The position numbers and the translations under genes were made by a program. Below the pieces are notes generated by a model. The model ran no database searches. It had not been told where the DNA came from and saw only the letters and a program-made list of their open reading frames with translations. Below, piece by piece: positions 1 through 5,330 of a stretch of DNA of 5,330 bases. The DNA lies in contig CAZFWV010000439.1 of the NCBI GenBank assembly GCA_964522605.1, positions 1 through 5,330 on the forward strand, written 5' to 3'. Numbering within the stretch: position 1 is the stretch's first letter; every line of letters starts with the position of its first letter. This DNA comes from CAVZLD01 sp964522605 (lineage in GTDB: Bacteria > Planctomycetota > Planctomycetia > Pirellulales > Pirellulaceae).

Positions 1-65
1 CCCAGTTTGCCGACCTGCTGGGGCATCGCTTCGCTCTGCCACCAGCCACCCCTCGAGGAAAGTAA
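1..65 (+). CDS. 3' end of an unidentified upstream gene (partial)
   Basis: From base 3 the frame reads 20 sense codons, giving QFADLLGHRFALPPATPRGK, and stops at TAA (63-65); bases 1-2 are the end of a cut codon. The composition looks protein-like, with G/C-rich third positions as in the downstream gene. The other two plus frames also run through this stretch, closing at TGA 70-72 and TAG 98-100, but their translations (one with close Cys/Trp/Cys residues) look less natural. The stop lies 3 bases before the TTG start of the M16 gene, a spacing typical of an operon with translational coupling. The fragment is too short to name a family. The alternative is that this is only an untranslated leader. 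Confidence 0.45.
   Translation, partial: QFADLLGHRFALPPATPRGK
55..62 (+). promoter_or_regulatory. Ribosome binding site for the TTG start of the M16 gene
   Basis: GAGGAAAG lies 6 bases before TTG at 69, and its core GAGGA ends 9 bases before it. A second good site, AGGAG at 99-103, lies 10 bases before the in-frame ATG at 114. The two signals compete as start choices; the sequence alone does not decide between them. Confidence 0.5.
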
Positions 66-68
66 CTC

Positions 69-2957
69 TTGAAACGCGCTCTCAACATCCTGAACGCTAG
101 GAGTCCGCTCGAGATGTTTCAGATCCCGCTACGAAAAAAAACGCCCATTCTATTCTCGGTGATCACCGTGTTGAGTGCCGGATCCGCTGCGATCCAGGCG
201 GCTGAAGCATCGGAATCGCCTACGTACGACTATCGCCAAACGACGCTCGAAAACGGCCTGCGTGTGATTACGCTCGAAGATCATTCCTGTCCGATTGTCT
301 CGGTTCAAATCTGGTACCACGTGGGCAGCAAAGACGAGAACCCGGAGCGGCAAGGGTTTGCCCACATGTTCGAACACATGATGTTCCGGGGGACAGATCG
401 GCTGGGGCCCACCGATCACTTCGATCTGATTCGCCGGACCGGCGGAACGACGAACGGCTACACGAACTTTGACTCGACCACCTATCTCGAAACGGTGCCC
501 TCGAATCAACTCGAACTGGCATTGTGGCTGGAAGCCGAGCGAATGGCGTTGTTAAAGATCGATCAGGAGGCCTTTGATACCGAGCGAAAGGTTGTCGAAG
601 AGGAACGCAGGATGGGGCTGAATCGTCCGTTCGGGACTCTCAGCGAAAACCTCATGGCCGAAGTGTTTAACGTGCATCCGTACCGTTGGACGCCGATTGG
701 GAACATCCCCGATTTGCGGGCTGCAACCGTGCAGGAACTGCGTGACTTCTGGAACCGCTACTACGTTCCCAACAATGCGACGCTCGTAGTGGTCGGTGAC
801 ATCCAGCACGAGGAGGTTCAGACGCTGGCCAAAAAATACCTCGGATGGATTCCGCGCGCCGAGGATCCACCGCGCGTGACGGTTCGCGAGCCGCAGCCGA
901 CTGAGCCGCGGGAGGTGACGATCCGCGAACAAAACGCGCCAGTTCCCCTGGTCATGATCGCTTACCGGACGGTGCCGATCCGAAATGAAGACACCGTTCC
1001 TCTCGATCTGCTGAGTACGATTCTTGCAGGCGGTTCGAGCAGCCGGATGTATCGGGAATTGGTCGCCGAGAAGCAACTGGCGGTTGCTGCGCAGTCGATC
1101 AATCTTTCGCTTGAGCAGGATGGCGTGATGGGGTTCATGGCGGTTCTGTCACCGGAGGCCAGCAATCCGGATGAAGTCCTCAGCATTATTGGCGACCACA
1201 TCGATCGGGTTTGTGCCGAGGCGGTGTCGCCGACCGAACTGACGAAAGCGAAGAACCAACGCTTGATGCAATTGGTGGTACAGAACCAGACAGTGGACAG
1301 CAAGGCGCGGGAAGTTGGCTTTGCCGCGGTCGTCGAAGGCGACGTGTCGAGAATCAACCGGCAGATTGACGACGTGCGGCGTGTGACGGCGGAAGATCTG
1401 CAGCGCGTTGCACGGGAATATTTCGCGTCGCAGAAACGTCTGGTCATTCGTGTGCCGAGAAACGTCCTGGGTTCTGCGATGAGTAAATTGCGCGATGCGC
1501 TGAATACCGAGGAGAGTGACGCTGCGGAAGGTCCACCCGCAGAGGATTCCTCGACGCTTGCGGCCAACGATTCGGCGGAAGAGACGACGCAATCTTCGAG
1601 CGTTACACGGCCGGATAGTTTTCCCAGTGAGCCGCCGGTGGCCGGGTTGCTAGAGAGCGTTCCGCGGGCCGAATTCAGCGAGGATGAATTGCCCAGCGGT
1701 CTGCAGGTGATCGTCGTGCCCAATCGCGAAGTGCCCTTCGTGACGGTCCAGCTGCAACTCGAGGCGGGTAGCTACACCGAAGCCAAGGTCGGTGCCGCGT
1801 CGATGGCCATGCAGATGCTGACCAAAGGATCCTCGCAGCACTCGGAAGCTGAATTGGCGGAGGAACTCGATCTGTACGCGATTTCTCTGAATGGATACTC
1901 CGGATCCGACTCCGCCGCTGTCGTTGCCAGTTGTTTGACCGAGCATCTCGATCGAACGCTCGGACTGTTGTCGGAAGTGGCACGCACCCCGACGTTTCCG
2001 GAGGATGAGTTCGAAAAGCTCCGCGCGCAGACACGGGCAGACTTGGCCGTGCAATCGGCGGAGCCAACCTACATTGCCAATCGTGAGCTGGATCGGCAAC
2101 TGTTCGGCCAACATCCATACTCCAGGACTTCCACCGGGGAACTCGAAGACGTAGACGCACTCGCGATTGCCGATCTGCGCACCTGGTGGCAACAGTTTGT
2201 GCGACCGGATATGGCCGTCTTGATTCTTGCCGGCGACGTTGATCAACCGCGCGCGATGGAGGCGGTTCGCAAAGCCTTCGGGGATTGGCGGGCGGAAGGT
2301 CCCCAGCCGGAAATCGAGCTGCCTGCGTTTCCTGAGCCAGAGCCCACACATATCCTGCTGGTCAATCGTCCAGGGAGCGTACAAAGTCAGATCCGCGTCG
2401 GTCAGCTTGGGTTCCGTCGAAATGATCCGGCCTACTTCACGAGCGTCTTGGTCAGCGACTATTTCGGGGGAGCCTTCGACAGTCGTCTGAATGAGGTCGT
2501 TCGCGTGGAGAAAGGATTGACGTACGGAGCTCGTGGCGGGTTTCAGGCCCTGCGATTTGGCGGGGCGTTCACTGCCTCGACGTTCACCAAGACCGAATCG
2601 ACGGCCGACGCGGTTCAGGTCGTGCTGGATGAAATCCGGCGCCTGGAAGATGTCGCTCCGGACCAGGAAGAACTCACCAAGCGGCAAACATACTTCTTGG
2701 GCAGTTTCGCCATGCGACGCGAAACCCCGCAGCAACTGGCCAGTGATCTTTGGCTGATCGAATCGAATGACCTGCCGGCGAATTATTTTGAGCAGATGCT
2801 GCAGGCCATTCGTCAAACATCGCCGTCCGACTGCCAGTCGCTCGCCCAACAGGCGATCGATCCCGATCGGCTGACGGTCGTCGTCGTCGGGGATGCCGAA
2901 GCGTTGGAAGAAGACCTCGCGAAAATCGCGCCGGTGACGGTGATCCAGCTGGATTAG
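69..2957 (+). CDS. Exported two-domain M16 zinc metallopeptidase (pitrilysin/insulinase-like), fused N and C halves
   Basis: Zinc-dependent endopeptidase of family M16, likely exported. Residues 1-47 hold a basic stretch (LRKK, 21-24), a hydrophobic core (25-44) and small residues suited to signal peptidase I cleavage near 44-47; there is no lipobox. The N-terminal half (about 52-470) has the inverted zinc motif H99-M-F-E102-H103, a glutamate cluster 177-179 that should supply the third ligand, and family signatures GGTTNGYTNFD (125-135), HPY (203-205) and VVVGDI (240-245). An acidic, Ser/Thr-rich linker (about 478-526) joins it to a second half (about 535-955). There the zinc ligands are replaced (S578, M581, Q582), but the C-terminal signature R812-VEKGLT-Y819 is kept. 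The total, 962 residues, fits full-length fused M16 enzymes. The start is TTG at 69; ATG at 114 (residue 16) is a serious alternative, with its own AGGAG and a more usual signal-peptide n-region. The substrate is unknown. The family call is firm. Confidence 0.93.
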   Translation: MKRALNILNARSPLEMFQIPLRKKTPILFSVITVLSAGSAAIQAAEASESPTYDYRQTTLENGLRVITLEDHSCPIVSVQIWYHVGSKDENPERQGFAHMFEHMMFRGTDRLGPTDHFDLIRRTGGTTNGYTNFDSTTYLETVPSNQLELALWLEAERMALLKIDQEAFDTERKVVEEERRMGLNRPFGTLSENLMAEVFNVHPYRWTPIGNIPDLRAATVQELRDFWNRYYVPNNATLVVVGDIQHEEVQTLAKKYLGWIPRAEDPPRVTVREPQPTEPREVTIREQNAPVPLVMIAYRTVPIRNEDTVPLDLLSTILAGGSSSRMYRELVAEKQLAVAAQSINLSLEQDGVMGFMAVLSPEASNPDEVLSIIGDHIDRVCAEAVSPTELTKAKNQRLMQLVVQNQTVDSKAREVGFAAVVEGDVSRINRQIDDVRRVTAEDLQRVAREYFASQKRLVIRVPRNVLGSAMSKLRDALNTEESDAAEGPPAEDSSTLAANDSAEETTQSSSVTRPDSFPSEPPVAGLLESVPRAEFSEDELPSGLQVIVVPNREVPFVTVQLQLEAGSYTEAKVGAASMAMQMLTKGSSQHSEAELAEELDLYAISLNGYSGSDSAAVVASCLTEHLDRTLGLLSEVARTPTFPEDEFEKLRAQTRADLAVQSAEPTYIANRELDRQLFGQHPYSRTSTGELEDVDALAIADLRTWWQQFVRPDMAVLILAGDVDQPRAMEAVRKAFGDWRAEGPQPEIELPAFPEPEPTHILLVNRPGSVQSQIRVGQLGFRRNDPAYFTSVLVSDYFGGAFDSRLNEVVRVEKGLTYGARGGFQALRFGGAFTASTFTKTESTADAVQVVLDEIRRLEDVAPDQEELTKRQTYFLGSFAMRRETPQQLASDLWLIESNDLPANYFEQMLQAIRQTSPSDCQSLAQQAIDPDRLTVVVVGDAEALEEDLAKIAPVTVIQLD

Positions 2958-3001
2958 CCCACGCAGACGGCGGAATCTTGCCACCGCGGGAACTTATTCG
3001 C

Positions 3002-3027
3002 CGGCCGGGACGTCAGAAGTCCGGCCG
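3002..3027. repeat. GC-rich hairpin just after the M16 stop codon
   Basis: The arm CGGCCGGGAC (3002-3011) pairs with GTCCGGCCG (3019-3027), nine pairs with one bulged G, around a 7-base loop. No T-run follows, so it is not itself an intrinsic terminator. It could protect the 3' end of the mRNA or belong to a REP-like repeat family; this copy alone does not show which. Confidence 0.55.
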
Positions 3028-3051
3028 TCGGCTCGCGGTGCGTGTTAATCC

Positions 3052-3102
3052 ACCCTCCCGCTCGCGGGAGCGTCGGATGCACAGCGGCCGGGGAGGGTTT
3101 TT
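3052..3102 (+). terminator. Rho-independent terminator downstream of the M16 gene
   Basis: ACCCTCCC (3052-3059) is the exact reverse complement of GGGAGGGT (3091-3098), and the run TTTTT (3098-3102) follows at once. The 31-base loop contains part of a second hairpin: CTCCCG (3055-3060) can instead pair with CGGGAG (3065-3070) around a CTCG tetraloop. The two folds share the left arm and exclude each other. The placement, about 95 bases after the stop codon, fits the end of the M16 transcript. Confidence 0.65.
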
Positions 3103-3139
3103 CGTGAACGAGCGACACGCGCCGAATGCGTTGCGCGCT

Positions 3140-3161
3140 ACGACTCTCCCGGAGAGGTCGT
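3140..3161. repeat. Short bulged stem-loop
   Basis: ACGA (3140-3143) plus CTCTC (3144-3148) pair with GAGAG (3152-3156) and TCGT (3158-3161), with one bulged G at 3157 and the loop CCG. This gives nine pairs. There is no T-run after it and the function is unknown; chance is possible for an element this short. Confidence 0.4.
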
Positions 3162-3241
3162 GCAGCTTAGACGTGTTGGGTTGTCCGGAGTTTACGAACA
3201 GGATTCACTCTATCTCGAGAGGATATCGCGCTCTATTTGGG

Positions 3242-3352
3242 CCGAAGGAGGAGAGGAACCACGGGTTGGACGGAGGGTACGGATCGGCACGGACAGATCC
3301 GTGGACATCCGTTTTGTCCGTTCGATCCGTGGTTCCTCTTCTCGATCTTCGG
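3242..3352 (+). repeat. Long near-palindrome, 111 bases, with phased ACGGA/TCCGT words
   Basis: GAGGAGAGGAACCACGG (3248-3264) faces CCGTGGTTCCTCTTCTC (3327-3343) with 17 of 17 positions pairable, one as G-U. Outside, CCGAAG (3242-3247) pairs with CTTCGG (3347-3352) across a 3-base bulge. Inside, the fold continues in the same register to a CAGA loop (3294-3297): 3265-3274 with 3317-3326, 3279-3284 with 3307-3312, and CACGGA (3288-3293) with TCCGTG (3298-3303), separated by two small internal loops. ACGGR words at 3261, 3270, 3279 and 3289 mirror TCCGT words at 3298, 3308, 3317 and 3326. Wobble pairs are G-U in plus-strand RNA and would be C-A mismatches in minus-strand RNA, which favours a plus-strand transcript. 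Possible roles are a structured noncoding RNA, a dispersed intergenic repeat, or phased protein-binding sites. I recall similar CCACGGAT-type palindromes between genes of environmental bacteria but cannot cite them. Confidence 0.85.
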
Positions 3353-3426
3353 TGTCGCTCAACTCGTACGTCACAGCGAGCTCGATACGGAAGGGTGTTG
3401 CAACTTCGGATGAACCAACAACTTAG

Positions 3427-3517
3427 AAACTGCACGACCTCCGGAGGGAGAGTGAATTCTGTTTATAAACACCTGTAAAACCAACGCTTGCAAACTGCAC
3501 TCCCTCTAAACAGGAGT
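3427..3517 (+). promoter_or_regulatory. Candidate 5' leader with mutually exclusive pairings around the ribosome binding site
   Basis: ACTCC (3499-3503) can pair with GGAGT (3513-3517), which contains most of the Shine-Dalgarno sequence. CTCCCTC (3500-3506) can instead pair with GAGGGAG (3444-3450), which would free it. The stretch also has a direct repeat AAACTGCAC (3427-3435 and 3492-3500) and two 10-base palindromes, CCTCCGGAGG (3438-3447) and GTTTATAAAC (3461-3470). The stems are short, so regulation here is speculative. Confidence 0.25.
3512..3516 (+). promoter_or_regulatory. Ribosome binding site of the TPR/alpha-2-macroglobulin-like gene
   Basis: AGGAG stands 9 bases before ATG at 3526. 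It fixes that ATG as the start, since the translation begins with a signal peptide at exactly this codon. Confidence 0.8.
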
Positions 3518-3525
3518 CGAATCAC

Positions 3526-5330
3526 ATGGTCCCTGCCCGTTTTCTTGCTTTGCTCTTGGGGACTGTTCCACTCGTTACCATCCGGGCCGACGAACCGGCG
3601 GTTCGGGATCTGTTGGAGCACGACGCGCCGATCGTTAGTGCCAAGATTCGTGAACGGATGCAGGCGTTGGATTTCCCGGCGGCGATCGGCGCGATCGATC
3701 AGGCGATGGCAGAACCGGATGCGCCAAGTGACTATCTCGGTTATCTGCGGGGCCGAGCGTTCTATCTGAACGGGCAATATGAAGAGGCAATTGCCGCCTA
3801 CCGTCAGGTTCAGGAGCAGTTCCCCGCGAGTGCCTGGCTCCAGCGGGCCCGATTTGGCCAAGCACTTGCGCACGCGCGACGCGGCGAATTTCAACAGGCA
3901 GAGGCGATTTACCGGCAGCAGGCGGAATCGCTCTTGTCGGCAGATCGAAAACAACAGATCGCAGAAATCTACCTTGATTTTGCCGACCGTTATTTCGATC
4001 CGCCGAAAACGCCCGACGCCAAGCCGGATTATGAAAAGGCGATGGCCTTCTATCGTCGTGCCATGGATGTGGGGCCCAAGCTTCCCGAGCGACAGCGCGT
4101 TGCGCTCCAGATCGCCCGCTGCCTGCAAGAACTCGGGCAACAGGACGAGGCGGTTCAGCGTTATCAGGAGTTTATCGATACCCATCCGGACAGCCCATTG
4201 GACATGGAAGCCCGCTTTCGTTTGGGAGAGATTCAGCTGGCGCGGGGTCAGCACCAGGAAGCCCGACGCACGTGGCAGGATCTACTCGCCAAGCACGTCG
4301 ACTCGAACTCGCCGCGTATTCCCGAGGCCATGTTTCGCATTTCGCGCACCTGGCTGATTCCCACTCCACAAAATGACCAGCAACTGAGTCTTGGAGTCGC
4401 CTCCCTCGAGGCCTTCTGGAATCGGTTTCCCGATCACGAGCTGGCTGCGGAGGCGCATCTCGATGCGGCACGCAGCTTTATTCACCGCGGTCAGTACGAA
4501 GAGGCCGTGGCGCACTTGAAACGGCTACGCGACGACAACCGCTATCAGGACCGCAAGGAGTTGGCGGAGGCGAGACAGCTGCTGGGGCGATGCTATCAGC
4601 TGCAGAAGAAATTCTCCGTTGCACTGGAGACATGGCGTGATTACCTGACCAAGCATCCAGCCCACGAAGCGTGGAGCTCCGTCCAGCAGGAAATCGTAAA
4701 CACCGAATTCTACATGGCGGTCGAAGCCCGGCAGGAGAAAGACTACGACACGGCCCGCAGGTTGCTGGAGCAGTTCGTTGCCAAGTATCCGCTCGATTCA
4801 CGCAATCCCCAGATTCTCTTTGCCTATGGTGAGATGCACCATGAGCAAGAGAACTGGACTTCGGCGATCGAAGACTGGCAGCGACTCGTATCGAAGTATC
4901 CCGGAACCGACTTCGCCTCCCGTGGCCAATACATGATTGCCTCAACGCTGGAAGACAAGCTGGGCAGACTGCCGGATGCACTCGAGGAGTACAAGAAACT
5001 CAACTGGGGGCCGATGCAGACCGCGGCACAGCAGGCAATTGCGCGCTTGACGGCGAAAAGTCTAACCGTTGTGACCGAGCGAGTCTTTCGCAGCAACGAA
5101 CGACCGACGTTAAAGATGAACACGCGAAATATCGAGACCGTCAACGTGCGAGCCTACAAGGTGGATATGGAGACGTATTTCCACAAAATGCATCTGGTGC
5201 GAGGAGTGGAACAGCTGGATATCTCGCTGATTGATCCCGATTCCTCGTTCGATTTCTCGATTCCGGATTACGCAGAATACAAGTCGCTCGAATCGACCAT
5301 CGAAATCCCGCTTCCCAACGACAGTACCGC
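3526..5330 (+). CDS. Exported TPR protein, probably the N-terminal part of an alpha-2-macroglobulin-like protein (partial, runs off the window)
   Basis: The frame is open from ATG 3526 to the last base (601 codons plus 2 bases) with no stop. Residues 1-21 form a signal peptide: MVPAR, a hydrophobic core FLALLLGTVPLVTI, then cleavage after IRA. There is no lipobox cysteine, so the product should be periplasmic or secreted. Residues about 68-490 are helical pairs of TPR type, clearest at 68-100 (GRAFYLNGQYEEAIAAYRQ), 188-220, 226-257, 304-334, 345-378, 392-421 and 426-459; several end in a Tyr/Phe/His-Pro turn. From about 509 the sequence turns beta-rich (RPTLKMNTRNIETVNVRAYK, 526-545; LDISLIDPD, 564-572), which resembles the segment that opens macroglobulin domains in large planctomycete alpha-2-macroglobulin-like proteins. 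The thioester motif (CxEQ-type) and most domains would lie beyond the window. If this is right the full protein should be far longer than 600 residues. TPR and secretion are seen; the macroglobulin call rests on recognition of the segment after residue 509. Confidence 0.8.
   Translation, partial: MVPARFLALLLGTVPLVTIRADEPAVRDLLEHDAPIVSAKIRERMQALDFPAAIGAIDQAMAEPDAPSDYLGYLRGRAFYLNGQYEEAIAAYRQVQEQFPASAWLQRARFGQALAHARRGEFQQAEAIYRQQAESLLSADRKQQIAEIYLDFADRYFDPPKTPDAKPDYEKAMAFYRRAMDVGPKLPERQRVALQIARCLQELGQQDEAVQRYQEFIDTHPDSPLDMEARFRLGEIQLARGQHQEARRTWQDLLAKHVDSNSPRIPEAMFRISRTWLIPTPQNDQQLSLGVASLEAFWNRFPDHELAAEAHLDAARSFIHRGQYEEAVAHLKRLRDDNRYQDRKELAEARQLLGRCYQLQKKFSVALETWRDYLTKHPAHEAWSSVQQEIVNTEFYMAVEARQEKDYDTARRLLEQFVAKYPLDSRNPQILFAYGEMHHEQENWTSAIEDWQRLVSKYPGTDFASRGQYMIASTLEDKLGRLPDALEEYKKLNWGPMQTAAQQAIARLTAKSLTVVTERVFRSNERPTLKMNTRNIETVNVRAYKVDMETYFHKMHLVRGVEQLDISLIDPDSSFDFSIPDYAEYKSLESTIEIPLPNDST

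Larger units (their letters stand above)
2958..3525. other. 568-base intergenic region with several stem-loops and no convincing gene
   Basis: In order it holds a GC-rich hairpin (3002-3027), a terminator (3052-3102), a bulged hairpin (3140-3161), a very long near-palindrome (3242-3352), and a leader with short repeats before the next gene (3427-3525). Open frames crossing it are rich in Arg and Ser, lack family resemblance and read through the palindromes, so I do not call them genes. No tRNA, rRNA, CRISPR repeat or transposase fragment is visible. The promoter of the downstream gene probably lies here, but I see no convincing -35/-10 pair. The closest candidate is an AT-rich TATAAA at 3464-3469 without a good -35 box. 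Confidence 0.7.

Noticed and set aside
1650..2984. A 444-codon minus-strand open frame opposite the M16 gene
   Set aside because: It lies antisense to a well-supported M16 coding region whose motifs extend through this part. The translation is Arg/Gln-rich with no family resemblance, as expected for the opposite strand of a GC-rich gene.
3261..3330. The repeated ACGGA/TCCGT words as a CRISPR array
   Set aside because: The repeat unit is only about 5 bases at 9-10 base steps with mirror symmetry; there are no direct repeats of 23 or more bases with unique spacers.
3248..3343. The long palindrome as an intrinsic terminator or insertion-sequence end
   Set aside because: No T-run follows the right arm at 3343-3352, and no flanking target duplication or transposase fragment is visible. 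The evenly spaced words are not explained by either idea.
3398..3426. A sigma-70 promoter with TTGCAA (3398-3403) as -35 box
   Set aside because: The hexamer 17 bases later (ACTTAG) is a poor -10 match, and TATAAA at 3464-3469 lacks a -35 at proper spacing. Neither pair is strong enough to call.
2978..3478. A 166-codon plus-strand open frame in the intergenic region
   Set aside because: It reads through the terminator and the whole long palindrome, is very rich in Arg and Ser, has no recognisable domain and no convincing ribosome binding site. It is better explained as a chance frame in GC-rich DNA.
3463..4254. A 263-codon minus-strand open frame opposite the TPR gene
   Set aside because: The plus strand here encodes a signal peptide and TPR repeats with a good ribosome binding site. 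The minus-strand translation has no recognisable features.

Overview
This is a moderately GC-rich bacterial window with two long plus-strand genes for exported proteins, separated by a 568-base noncoding stretch full of stem-loops. The second gene combines a tetratricopeptide (TPR) region with what looks like the start of an alpha-2-macroglobulin-like protein. From memory of such proteins, that combination, together with a fused two-half M16 peptidase, suggests a member of the Planctomycetota. This is an inference from protein architecture; no rRNA or other marker is present.

Layout. Bases 1-65 probably hold the last 20 codons of an upstream gene ending in TAA. After a 3-base gap comes a 962-residue secreted M16 zinc metallopeptidase (69-2957), which starts at TTG or at an in-frame ATG at 114. 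Its first half carries the zinc motif HMFEH. Its second half has lost the zinc ligands but carries the R...Y pair that the first half lacks, so the two halves look like complementary parts of one active site joined in one chain.

Bases 2958-3525 have no convincing gene. They hold a hairpin just after the stop codon, a Rho-independent terminator (3052-3102), a smaller stem-loop (3140-3161), and a striking 111-base near-palindrome (3242-3352). In this palindrome four ACGGR words on the left mirror four TCCGT words on the right, all 9-10 bases apart and symmetric about position 3295.5. Most imperfect pairs are G-U wobbles when read as plus-strand RNA. The last 100 bases before the next gene contain short repeats and a possible stem covering the ribosome binding site.

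From 3526 to the window end an open frame of 601 codons without a stop encodes a signal peptide, about eight or nine TPR-like helical pairs, and then a beta-rich segment resembling the first domain of planctomycete alpha-2-macroglobulin-like proteins. The gene runs off the window.

Both proteins appear to act outside the cytoplasm, one as a peptidase and the other plausibly as a peptidase trap or envelope protein. The terminator and long spacer argue for separate transcription, so a functional link is only a possibility.
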